From contig JALSRO010000457.1 of assembly GCA_026984715.1 (NCBI GenBank), forward strand, positions 1 through 7,007: a stretch of DNA of 7,007 nt. The letters are read 5' to 3'. The stretch is from Chromatiales bacterium (lineage in GTDB: Bacteria; Pseudomonadota; Gammaproteobacteria; Thiohalospirales; Thiohalospiraceae). The position numbers and the translations under genes were made by a program. Each line of letters begins with the position of its first letter. Positions within the stretch are counted from its first letter, which is position 1. Of this stretch, positions 1 to 5,605 are shown piece by piece. Under the pieces are notes generated by a model, which saw only the letters and a program-made list of their open reading frames with translations, made no database searches and was not told where the DNA came from.

Positions 1-798
1 GTGGAGCGTGACTATGAGGCGTATGGTGGAAGCCTTGCCTTGAGCAAGGAGAGCGCCGATCGCGACCTCACTTTCAGTGCCGGTATCGCCGGCTCATACG
101 ATACGGTTTTCCAGAGCTCCGGCGGAACTCCCAGGCCGCTTGGTGACGTCGAGGAGAATGGCGGCAAACCCCCATTCTTCGGCGCCGGCAAGAAGCGCGG
201 CTACGAAGGGATGCTGGGTGTTGCACGAGTCATCAACCGCCGCACCGTGGCCCGTATCAACTATACCCTGGGTTCACTGGAGGGATACCTCACGGACCCC
301 TACAAGTTGATCAGCGTTACCGACAACAACGGGATCGAGATAGAGCGCCATTTCGAAAGCCGCCCGGACAGCCGGCTGCGGCAGTCACTGTATGGAGCGC
401 TGGTGCATCAACTTGACAACAAGGATGTCATCCACCTCTCCTACCGCTACTACTGGGACGACTGGGACATCAACTCCCACACCATCGACTACCGCCATCG
501 CAGAAACATGATGGACGGACGCTATCTGGAGCCCCATCTGCGCCTCTACCATCAGACGGCGGCAGACTTCTTCCATCACAGTCTCCTCTATGGGGAGCCG
601 TTACCCCAGTACGCCAGCGCAGACTACCGCCTGGACGAGATGACCAGCGTGACTCTGGGCCTGAAGTACGGCCACCCGGCATGGGGTGGTACCTTGCGTT
701 TCCGGCTGGAGTATCTGTATCAGTCGTTCGCCAAGGCGGAGTACGACACCAACAAAGCGCTGATCTTCCAGGCGAGCTACAGGAAGGAGTTCGACTGA
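1..798 (+). CDS. DUF3570 family outer-membrane-type protein, C-terminal part
   Basis: The frame is already open at base 1 and stops at 796-798, so the N-terminus and signal peptide lie to the left; the GTG at base 1 is probably an internal Val codon. The 265 visible residues carry the run of aromatic and charged blocks I associate with DUF3570: RPDSRLRQ (121-128), SYRYYWDDWDINSHT (147-161), YLEPHLRLYHQTAADFF (175-191) and YASADYRLDE (204-213). Alternating polar/aromatic strands and the final strand (about 255-265, ending in Phe-Asp) fit an outer-membrane beta-barrel, which is inference. The biochemical role of the family is unknown. From memory, DUF3570 genes often sit with a small DUF4266 lipoprotein, a thioredoxin-like protein and an apbE gene. 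Here apbE follows 50 nt downstream on the same strand, which supports both calls and suggests one operon. The family call is fairly secure; the barrel topology and function are not. Confidence 0.85.
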   Translation: MERDYEAYGGSLALSKESADRDLTFSAGIAGSYDTVFQSSGGTPRPLGDVEENGGKPPFFGAGKKRGYEGMLGVARVINRRTVARINYTLGSLEGYLTDPYKLISVTDNNGIEIERHFESRPDSRLRQSLYGALVHQLDNKDVIHLSYRYYWDDWDINSHTIDYRHRRNMMDGRYLEPHLRLYHQTAADFFHHSLLYGEPLPQYASADYRLDEMTSVTLGLKYGHPAWGGTLRFRLEYLYQSFAKAEYDTNKALIFQASYRKEFD

Positions 799-833
799 CC
801 GGCGGAAGGCTCACGAGACAGTGCTCCGACCGT

Positions 834-843
834 AGAGGGAGAG
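834..843 (+). promoter_or_regulatory. Ribosome binding site that decides the TTG start of apbE
   Basis: The purine-rich run AGAGGGAGAG contains a strong Shine-Dalgarno-like GAGGGAG and ends 5 nt before TTG at 849. No comparable site precedes the in-frame ATG at 681, which lies deep inside the DUF3570 gene, or the ATG at 903, which falls inside the conserved ApbE N-terminal motif. This is why the TTG was chosen. Confidence 0.6.
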
Positions 844-848
844 CGAGC

Positions 849-1733
849 TTGACCCCTACCCTGACCAGAGAAGATGGCTACTGGCGCGGGCGCTTTCAGG
901 CCATGGCCAGCCCCTGCGAAATTCTGTTCGCCACTGACGAGCGAACCGTTGCCGAGCGGCTCCTGCAGCTGGGCTGCCAGGAGGCGAAACGGATCGAGCA
1001 GAAGTTCAGCCGTTACCGCAAGGACAACTGCATCTACCGGATCAACCAAAGCAACGGCGCCCCAGTCACCGTAGATACGGAGACCGCCAATCTGCTCGAT
1101 TTTGCCCAACAGTGCTACCAGCTCAGCGAACATAAGTTCGATATCACCTCCGGAGTCCTGAGAGAGGTATGGAGGTTCGACGGCAGCGACAACATCCCCG
1201 ATCCAGCCGCTGTGGCGGCGCTGCTGCCGCGAGTCGGCTGGGAGAAGGTGGAGTGGCGCCGGCCGGTCATCACCCTGCGCCCCGGTATGGAGATCGATCT
1301 GGGAGGAATCGGCAAGGAGTATGCCGTCGATCAGACGGCCCGGCTGATCTCCCGGGAGCTGAAAACCGGCGTATTGATCAACTACGGGGGTGACCTCTAT
1401 GCCCTCGGACCACGGAGGGACGATGAACCCTGGGGAGTGGGGGTGGACGATCCGGACGCCACCGGTTGCCGGCAGATCGGGGCCGTCAATCTCTCCAAGG
1501 GAGGGCTGGCCACCAGCGGGGATGCGCGCCGCTACCTGCTAAGGGATGGAGTCCGCTACAGCCATATCCTGGATCCGACCACCGGATGGCCGGTTCCCGA
1601 TGCACCTCGCGCCGTCACCGTTATCGCCGAAACCTGTCTGGAGGCGGGAATGCTCTCCACCATGGCGATGCTCCAGGGCCGCAGGGCACGCGCCTTCCTC
1701 GAGGCACAGGAGGTCCAGTTCTGGTGTCTCTGA
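849..1733 (+). CDS. apbE: ApbE family FAD:protein FMN transferase
   Basis: ApbE enzymes use FAD to attach FMN covalently to a Thr or Ser of extracytoplasmic redox proteins, with Mg2+. With the TTG start at 849 the protein is 294 aa. Motifs in order: GRFQAMASPCEI (14-25, the usual N-terminal AMG-type motif), FSRYRKDNCIYRIN (53-66), FDITSGVLREVWRF (97-110), DLGGIGKEYAVD (150-161), INYGGDLYALG (177-187), GGLATSGDARRY (218-229) and SHILDPTTGWPV (238-249). The start is set by the ribosome binding site; ATG 903 would cut the first motif, and the in-frame ATG 681 would overlap the DUF3570 gene by over 100 nt. Two oddities: the C-terminal metal-site motif reads EAGMLST (265-271), with Gly267 where the family usually has Asp, though Thr271 is kept; and there is no signal peptide or lipobox, although most ApbE proteins are exported. 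It probably acts with the DUF3570 operon. I see no typical DGxxGAT-like acceptor site in any other protein of the window. The family call is firm; full activity is less certain. Confidence 0.9.
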   Translation: MTPTLTREDGYWRGRFQAMASPCEILFATDERTVAERLLQLGCQEAKRIEQKFSRYRKDNCIYRINQSNGAPVTVDTETANLLDFAQQCYQLSEHKFDITSGVLREVWRFDGSDNIPDPAAVAALLPRVGWEKVEWRRPVITLRPGMEIDLGGIGKEYAVDQTARLISRELKTGVLINYGGDLYALGPRRDDEPWGVGVDDPDATGCRQIGAVNLSKGGLATSGDARRYLLRDGVRYSHILDPTTGWPVPDAPRAVTVIAETCLEAGMLSTMAMLQGRRARAFLEAQEVQFWCL

Positions 1734-1767
1734 TTCTCTACACCGCCAGCGGGTACGATCCCGTCCC

Positions 1768-2232
1768 TCACAGGCGTCCCGCGGCAACTTGCCGCAACAT
1801 CATGGCCGCGGCCACCGGCTTGCGCAACAGCCGGGCAAGCAGTAGATAGATCCTTCCGGTGACCGTATCCGTGCCGACCAGCGTTGTGATCACTATCTCG
1901 GATGAGCTGCGTTTGTAGAGCGACAGCAGCAGCCCACCACCCATCGTGGCAACCACCTCACGCGGGGTCACCCGCCTTATCTCCCACACCCCGGCTCTCT
2001 CCCCTGCCCGCAGCCCGGCTGCATGGGGAGGCAAGGTTCCTGCAACGGCACCCCTCTTCCGGAGCACCCAATCGAGCCAGCGGGGAAGATGGACAAATAC
2101 CCTGAGAAAGATCTCGTCGGCGCTCAGTTCGAGCCGCCCGATGGTGACCACATGGAGGTCATGGAAGCTGGTGTTACCGGCAGACCGAGCCCTCTCCGGC
2201 AACGGAGAAGTAGGTGTCGGAGCATGACTCAT
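1768..2232 (-). CDS. DUF2867 family protein
   Basis: A 154-aa protein, within the usual size for stand-alone DUF2867 proteins. Recognisable segments are LSADEIFLRVFVHLPRWLDW (36-55, the family's hydrophobic block ending in PRW), GVWEIRRVTPREVVATMGGG (81-100, a W-x-I/V strand and a charge-then-hydrophobic turn) and VTTLVGT-type strands followed by TGRIYLLLARLLRK (125-138, matching the family's G-R-x-Y helix near the C-terminus). No signal peptide or clear membrane segment is visible, so it is probably cytoplasmic. The family has no established biochemical role that I know of; the domain also occurs fused to the C-terminus of SDR-type epimerases. The frame is open further upstream (to 2394), but that would overlap the DUF1501 gene by over 100 nt. 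The ATG at 2232 follows an AGGG site at 9 nt spacing, inside a tandem repeat. It is the last gene of a probable three-gene operon, 50 nt after DUF1501. Confidence 0.75.
   Translation of the reverse strand: MSHAPTPTSPLPERARSAGNTSFHDLHVVTIGRLELSADEIFLRVFVHLPRWLDWVLRKRGAVAGTLPPHAAGLRAGERAGVWEIRRVTPREVVATMGGGLLLSLYKRSSSEIVITTLVGTDTVTGRIYLLLARLLRKPVAAAMMLRQVAAGRL
1781..1795. terminator. Perfect 15-nt palindrome, terminator-like hairpin
   Basis: GCGGCAA and TTGCCGC flank a single central base, giving a 5-6 bp G+C-rich stem. It begins 48 nt after the apbE stop and lies inside the last codons of the convergent DUF2867 gene. No T-run follows on either strand, so it is not a standard intrinsic terminator. 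It may trim or end the apbE transcript in this tight convergent junction, or be a chance result of the coding sequence. Low confidence. Confidence 0.25.
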
Positions 2233-2233
2233 C

Positions 2234-2257
2234 ACAACTGACCCTACAACTGACCCT
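2234..2257 (-). repeat. Tandem 12-bp repeat that duplicates the ribosome binding site
   Basis: Two perfect head-to-tail copies of AGGGTCAGTTGT (minus strand) sit immediately before the DUF2867 start codon, separated from ATG by one G. Each copy carries an AGGG Shine-Dalgarno-like core; the proximal one is 9 nt from ATG and the distal one 21 nt. The unit length is four codons, so it would not change an upstream reading frame. It looks like a small local duplication and could tune translation of the downstream gene, though that effect is inferred. Confidence 0.7.
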
Positions 2258-2282
2258 GCTTCTCGCCTCAACTCTCCCACCG

Positions 2283-3734
2283 TCAGGAGAAGAGCGGCGG
2301 TTCTCCGGGGAGCGTCTCGTCTATCGCCTTCTCTCCGTCGGGGGCAAACTCCTGGTCCCGGGTCAACACCTCCGGATTCTGTACACCAAACCAAGAGTAG
2401 ACGGTGGCGGCGATGGCGGTCGGCTCGAACTCATAACTGTCATCGGTGGGGCGGGTGAACTGGCGGTTCTGCTTGGAGCTTCCGAAACGCTCCGTCTTTC
2501 CAACTATTTTGCCCAGCGCATTGGGGGGCCGAACATCCGCCCCGCCAAAGGTGTAGAGATTCTGGTTGTTGCCGTGGTCCCAGCCCATTGAGTTGTTCAG
2601 GTTTACGTTACGACCAAAATCACCAAATACATTGATGATGATGTTGCCGGTACCGCCAGGCCGGTTGGCATACTTGATGTGCTTGGTGGCGGCCCGCAGT
2701 GTGGCCATCAGATCCTGCATCCGCCGGGTATACTCATCGATGGCGGAGTTGTGATCGTCCCAGCCTCCCAGGCCGCCTCCCACAGTGATGAACAGACTGT
2801 CTGGGTTGGCAATCGCCAGCGTCACAGCCGCCTTGATGCGATCCGTATAGCGGGTGTTCGGATAGACCAGGCGCCCTCCGTCACCGGCGTCCACATCTCC
2901 TTCCGGCAACACCGGGAGCGAGCTGTCATCCCTCAGTTCGTTGGCAAACCCGTCGATGAGCCCCTCCAGCTCGCGACGGGTCTTGAAGCCGGCAAAGGCC
3001 TTGGGATAGCGTTTGTCAGCCCCGGTGCTCATCTGTCTAACCAGACTCTCGAGGGCTGCACCGAACTGATTGCCGTTCCGGGAGTAGGGGTTGTCAAATT
3101 TCTGATCCAGACTGATGGAGCGCAACCCCAGCGGCAACGGATTGTCGGGATCGCTGATGAACGCCGTGGAGGCCCCCTCGAAGGAGACGAACGGCAACAC
3201 CATCTGGTCGAGCGGCTTGCCGAGTGCCGCCTGATTCTTGTAGAGCACCGCGGCCAGGGTGGTGCCCATGCCGGGGCTGTGATCGATATCGAGACTCCCG
3301 GTCAGACAGGAGAAGATACTGGGACGGTGCGCCCGCGTATTGTTCTTGCGGCGGTACACGGTCCGATAGATGGACATGTCACCGGCCGCCAGCATCTCCT
3401 CCATCGCTTCGCCACCAGCATTACTCCAGAGGCCGTTGCGCGTTATCCTGCCGCTGTTGTCGCCGGTGGGCCGAAGCATACTGCCAGGGTAGGGGTTCTG
3501 CGAGTTGGCATTGATATCTTCGATGTTGGTGAGGTTCCCCGCCAGCTCGGAGGGCCCTCCATAGAGAAACACGTTGATCACCTGGGGCATTACGCGGGGC
3601 GGCACGAAATGCACTTCGTCCAGTGCCGGTGCAGCTGCCACCCGCCGAATCAGCGGCTCACTGGAGAACAGAGACGGCAGGGTGAGCGTGGCTCCCAGCG
3701 CACCCAGGGATTTGATAAAGGCTCTTCTTTTCAT
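2283..3734 (-). CDS. DUF1501 family Tat-exported protein
   Basis: A 483-aa protein of the DUF1501 family, which I recall as related to the sulfatase/alkaline phosphatase superfamily; no substrate is established. The N-terminus MKRRAFIKSLGALGATLTLP is a twin-arginine leader (RRAFIK, then a hydrophobic stretch), with likely cleavage around residues 33-36 (VAAAPA), so the mature protein should be periplasmic. Family landmarks: VINVFLYGGPSELAGN (52-67), AHRPSIFSCLTGS (135-147), GGGLGGWDDHNSA (319-331), NVFGDFGRNVNLN (368-380) and GWDHGNNQNLYTFGG (384-398). The Asp/His clusters WDDH (325-328) and WDHGN (385-389) are likely metal ligands. The C-terminus (EFAPDGEKAID) is also family-like. The frame extends upstream to 3878, but ATG 3734 has both the leader and a strong GAGGGAG site (3743-3749) at 8 nt. 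That site overlaps the stop codon of the DUF1800-like gene, so the two are probably translationally coupled. Confidence 0.9.
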   Translation of the reverse strand: MKRRAFIKSLGALGATLTLPSLFSSEPLIRRVAAAPALDEVHFVPPRVMPQVINVFLYGGPSELAGNLTNIEDINANSQNPYPGSMLRPTGDNSGRITRNGLWSNAGGEAMEEMLAAGDMSIYRTVYRRKNNTRAHRPSIFSCLTGSLDIDHSPGMGTTLAAVLYKNQAALGKPLDQMVLPFVSFEGASTAFISDPDNPLPLGLRSISLDQKFDNPYSRNGNQFGAALESLVRQMSTGADKRYPKAFAGFKTRRELEGLIDGFANELRDDSSLPVLPEGDVDAGDGGRLVYPNTRYTDRIKAAVTLAIANPDSLFITVGGGLGGWDDHNSAIDEYTRRMQDLMATLRAATKHIKYANRPGGTGNIIINVFGDFGRNVNLNNSMGWDHGNNQNLYTFGGADVRPPNALGKIVGKTERFGSSKQNRQFTRPTDDSYEFEPTAIAATVYSWFGVQNPEVLTRDQEFAPDGEKAIDETLPGEPPLFS

Positions 3735-3742
3735 GGCGGATA

Positions 3743-3749
3743 CTCCCTC
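3743..3749 (-). promoter_or_regulatory. Ribosome binding site that decides the DUF1501 start
   Basis: GAGGGAG on the minus strand lies 8 nt before ATG 3734 and overlaps the TGA stop (3748-3750) of the upstream lipoprotein gene. Ribosomes ending the first gene would uncover or be placed on this site, a layout typical of translational coupling. It also rules out the longer open frame that begins at 3878. Confidence 0.7.
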
Positions 3750-5367
3750 AGTCAATCGCCTTGAAGTAATATGATTCGGGTAGCCTGGAGATGTAGTCGA
3801 ACACCAGGCGGGCAAAATCGTCGTGATACCCCTCCCGGATGACAAGCTTGCCGCTGCGGGTACGCACGTAGTTCTCATCTCGGGCGATGGTGGTCAGAGC
3901 GCTCTTCTCCACCCCGGTTGCGCGGCGCAGTTCAGCTCCCAGGAAAAGGTAGTCTATGAAGTCGTTGACCCCCATCTGCTCCACCATCGCATAGCGCTCC
4001 CGATTGATTTCATAGCGATGCCGCTCTTCGGCGGTCGCATCCTCGGCAGGCTCGCCCGCCGGGATCAATCCAAGCCCCCGGCGCCAGCGATCCCTGTTGA
4101 TCAGCAGAACCTCGCGATACCCCTTGTGGTAGTTGGCAAAGCTGAGCGAATCCATGGGGATTCCGAACAGCCGGCCCAGCTTCAGAGTCATGGTGGGCCA
4201 GTTCATCTCGGCCATATAGGCACGGCTGGCGCTGCCGCGGTTGGAGACCACCCCCTGAAACAGATCACGGGGGGGGTCCCACTCAAGGCGGTGGGCTGCG
4301 CCGAAGAAACTTTCTTCGAACGATCTCGGGCGCTCGGTACTCAGCAGGTACTGCCGCGAGAAGATGATCCCCTTGAAGATATCCTCGAAGGTCACCGGAT
4401 TACTGGCAGTGATCGACTCCACAATCCGAAGGCGATCAGCATTGCTGCGACCAGCGAAGAAATACTCAACCAATACCGTGGTCACCCGACCAATCACCAG
4501 CGGATGCCCGGCAATCAGATCATAGAAATCGTCACAGGTGGTCACGTAGTGTCCCAGTACCAGCTGTGGCTCCGTGTTGGGGGAGCCGGTGGAGAGCAGC
4601 TCGTAACCCTGATCCTCGTCGGAGAGATAGAGATCCTTGCAGGCTATGGAGGCCCGAGGTACATCCTCGTCCCGGTCGAACAGCCCCAGATAGATCTCGA
4701 TCATCTCGCGGGTGTTGTCCTCCGGGGATCGGAACCGGCGCCAGTTCTCCTGGCTGCGCTGATGACGGGCGATTATCTGCCGTATGCTCTTGTTGTTGCG
4801 CAGATCGGCCACCAGCTTGGTATAGACCTTCTGCACGTCGTTGATGTTGGCGCTGTCGATCTCCTCGGCCGGAGAAAACAGGATGGTATTGGCGAGATGC
4901 CAGGCGATCCAGTGGTCGAACATATCCTTGCTCAACGGATACTCGAACATGCGTGCCAGCGGCAACTCCTTGGGGCGTTGCCGGAAACTGAAGCGCGCCT
5001 CGATTCCTGCCGCCTCGTCACCACTGATCAGGGTGTCAAAGTGGTTACGCGTCTCGCTGTCCAGTGGGGTCGAAAGTGCAGCCTCCACCGAGGCAAGGAA
5101 TCCTCCCCCCTCCTTCGGAACCAGCTGCTTCATACCACGGGAAAGATCGAAGAAATCGGCCACCGGGACACCTCGATAGAGGGTCCCCAGCAGCTTGTTG
5201 GCGACACGATACTGCTGCTCCGGGGCAAGGCTGGAGAACTCACCGGCCGACAGGGGCGCAGCATACCCCACTGCGCTGAATCCGGCCTGGGCACCCTCAC
5301 TCGGGATCTTGACATCACAGCCAGCCGTGACCGCCGCCAGAAAGATCAGTGGCAATAGTTTTTTCAT
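3748..5367 (-). CDS. DUF1800-like lipoprotein, partner of DUF1501
   Basis: A 539-aa protein starting MKKLLPLIFLAAVTAGC, a lipoprotein signal with Cys17 as the predicted lipidated residue; Asp at +2 hints at retention in the inner membrane, by E. coli rules. The clearest family signal is DNTREMIEIYLGLFD (217-231), which resembles the DUF1800 block (N-x-x-R-E-x-x-E-L-x-x-L-G), followed by a stretch that fits its W/Y...H...hPxxx...fv region: LGHYVTTCDDF (271-281) and HPLVIGRVTTVLVEYFFAG (288-306). The rest is not close to a typical DUF1800 protein and lacks an obvious canonical N-terminal domain, so the assignment is tentative. The adjacent DUF1501 gene, the usual companion of DUF1800, supports it. 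Two Cys, 242 and 278, sit in the core and could form a disulfide. The C-terminal part is rich in Arg, Tyr and acidic residues and ends SRLPESYYFKAID. Before ATG, the leader is purine-rich (AAGGGG only 2 nt away, AGGT about 8 nt away). An 8-C tract occurs in codons 363-366. First gene of the operon; function unknown. Confidence 0.65.
   Translation of the reverse strand: MKKLLPLIFLAAVTAGCDVKIPSEGAQAGFSAVGYAAPLSAGEFSSLAPEQQYRVANKLLGTLYRGVPVADFFDLSRGMKQLVPKEGGGFLASVEAALSTPLDSETRNHFDTLISGDEAAGIEARFSFRQRPKELPLARMFEYPLSKDMFDHWIAWHLANTILFSPAEEIDSANINDVQKVYTKLVADLRNNKSIRQIIARHQRSQENWRRFRSPEDNTREMIEIYLGLFDRDEDVPRASIACKDLYLSDEDQGYELLSTGSPNTEPQLVLGHYVTTCDDFYDLIAGHPLVIGRVTTVLVEYFFAGRSNADRLRIVESITASNPVTFEDIFKGIIFSRQYLLSTERPRSFEESFFGAAHRLEWDPPRDLFQGVVSNRGSASRAYMAEMNWPTMTLKLGRLFGIPMDSLSFANYHKGYREVLLINRDRWRRGLGLIPAGEPAEDATAEERHRYEINRERYAMVEQMGVNDFIDYLFLGAELRRATGVEKSALTTIARDENYVRTRSGKLVIREGYHDDFARLVFDYISRLPESYYFKAID
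4269..4276 (-). repeat. Run of eight C inside the DUF1800-like gene
   Basis: Eight consecutive G on the plus strand read as eight C on the coding strand, across the codons for Asp-Pro-Pro-Arg (residues 364-367). The reading frame is intact across it. Mononucleotide runs of this length can slip during replication, so a one-base change would shut off the downstream part of the protein. It could also be a sequencing hot spot. Whether it varies in nature is unknown. Confidence 0.6.
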
Positions 5368-5605
5368 ATCCCCTTACCTACCTGTATTGAATGCACTTCG
5401 GGAAGCGGTGCCCGCTCTCTTAGGTAGCGGTTCCTCTACTCCGCTTCTTGAAGATTATTTAAGCCCCGCGAACCTTTTATATCTGCGATGCCAGTCACAG
5501 TTCCCGACAATTCACTCCCGCCAAGAACCACAAGGGTATCCTGGAATATTTCTCCCACTGCTGCGAGAATGGCGCGAACCCATTCAACGAGGAGTACCTC
5601 TTCCG
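5368..5605. promoter_or_regulatory. Divergent promoter region between the DUF1800-like gene and asnO
   Basis: This 238-nt gap separates two genes transcribed away from each other, so it must hold promoters for both. The lowest G+C part is about 5448-5484 (TTGAAGATTATTTAAG, then CTTTTATATC), where the core promoters most likely lie. I could not find a convincing -35/-10 pair at 16-18 nt spacing on either strand, so no exact promoter is called. Nested inverted repeats occupy 5378-5447. The last part, about 5500-5605, is a leader for asnO of ordinary composition with no credible small gene. Confidence 0.5.
5402..5447. repeat. Nested inverted repeats in the divergent region
   Basis: Four short arms alternate: GAAGCGG (5402-5408), CCGCT (5412-5416), AGCGG (5426-5430) and CCGCTTC (5441-5447). 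The first and last make a 7-bp inverted repeat; neighbouring arms give 5-bp hairpins with loops of 3 and 10 nt. A further pair, CTACCT (5378-5383) and AGGTAG (5422-5427), lies partly outside. They could be operator half-sites or a structured leader of the minus-strand operon with alternative folds. No known regulator is recognised. Confidence 0.4.

Noticed and set aside
681..848. N-terminal extension of apbE back to the ATG at 681
   Set aside because: It would overlap the DUF3570 gene by 118 nt, has no family similarity and no ribosome site, while the TTG at 849 has a strong one.
1902..2241. Several short plus-strand open frames opposite the DUF2867 gene
   Set aside because: They overlap one another in different frames, have no ribosome site or domain, and the minus-strand frame matches a family.
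2233..2394. N-terminal extension of the DUF2867 gene into the DUF1501 gene
   Set aside because: The added 54 residues are low-complexity Arg/Gly/Pro-rich and lie in another frame of the DUF1501 gene; ATG 2232 has a suitable ribosome site.
2679..3764. A 361-codon open frame on the plus strand, antisense to DUF1501
   Set aside because: The minus strand encodes a clear DUF1501 protein with Tat leader and a strong ribosome site; the antisense product shows no motif.
3735..3878. N-terminal extension of DUF1501 by 48 residues
   Set aside because: It would bury the twin-arginine leader inside the protein and overlap the upstream gene; the ATG at 3734 has a strong ribosome site.
3823..5358. A 511-codon open frame on the plus strand, antisense to the DUF1800-like lipoprotein gene
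   Set aside because: The opposite strand has a lipoprotein signal, a family-like core and operon context. The antisense product has no recognisable domain and looks like low-stop G+C-rich shadow sequence.
5448..5483. A sigma-70 promoter for asnO with TTGAAG and TATATC
   Set aside because: The spacing between the hexamers is 24 nt, far from the usual 16-18, so no exact promoter was called.
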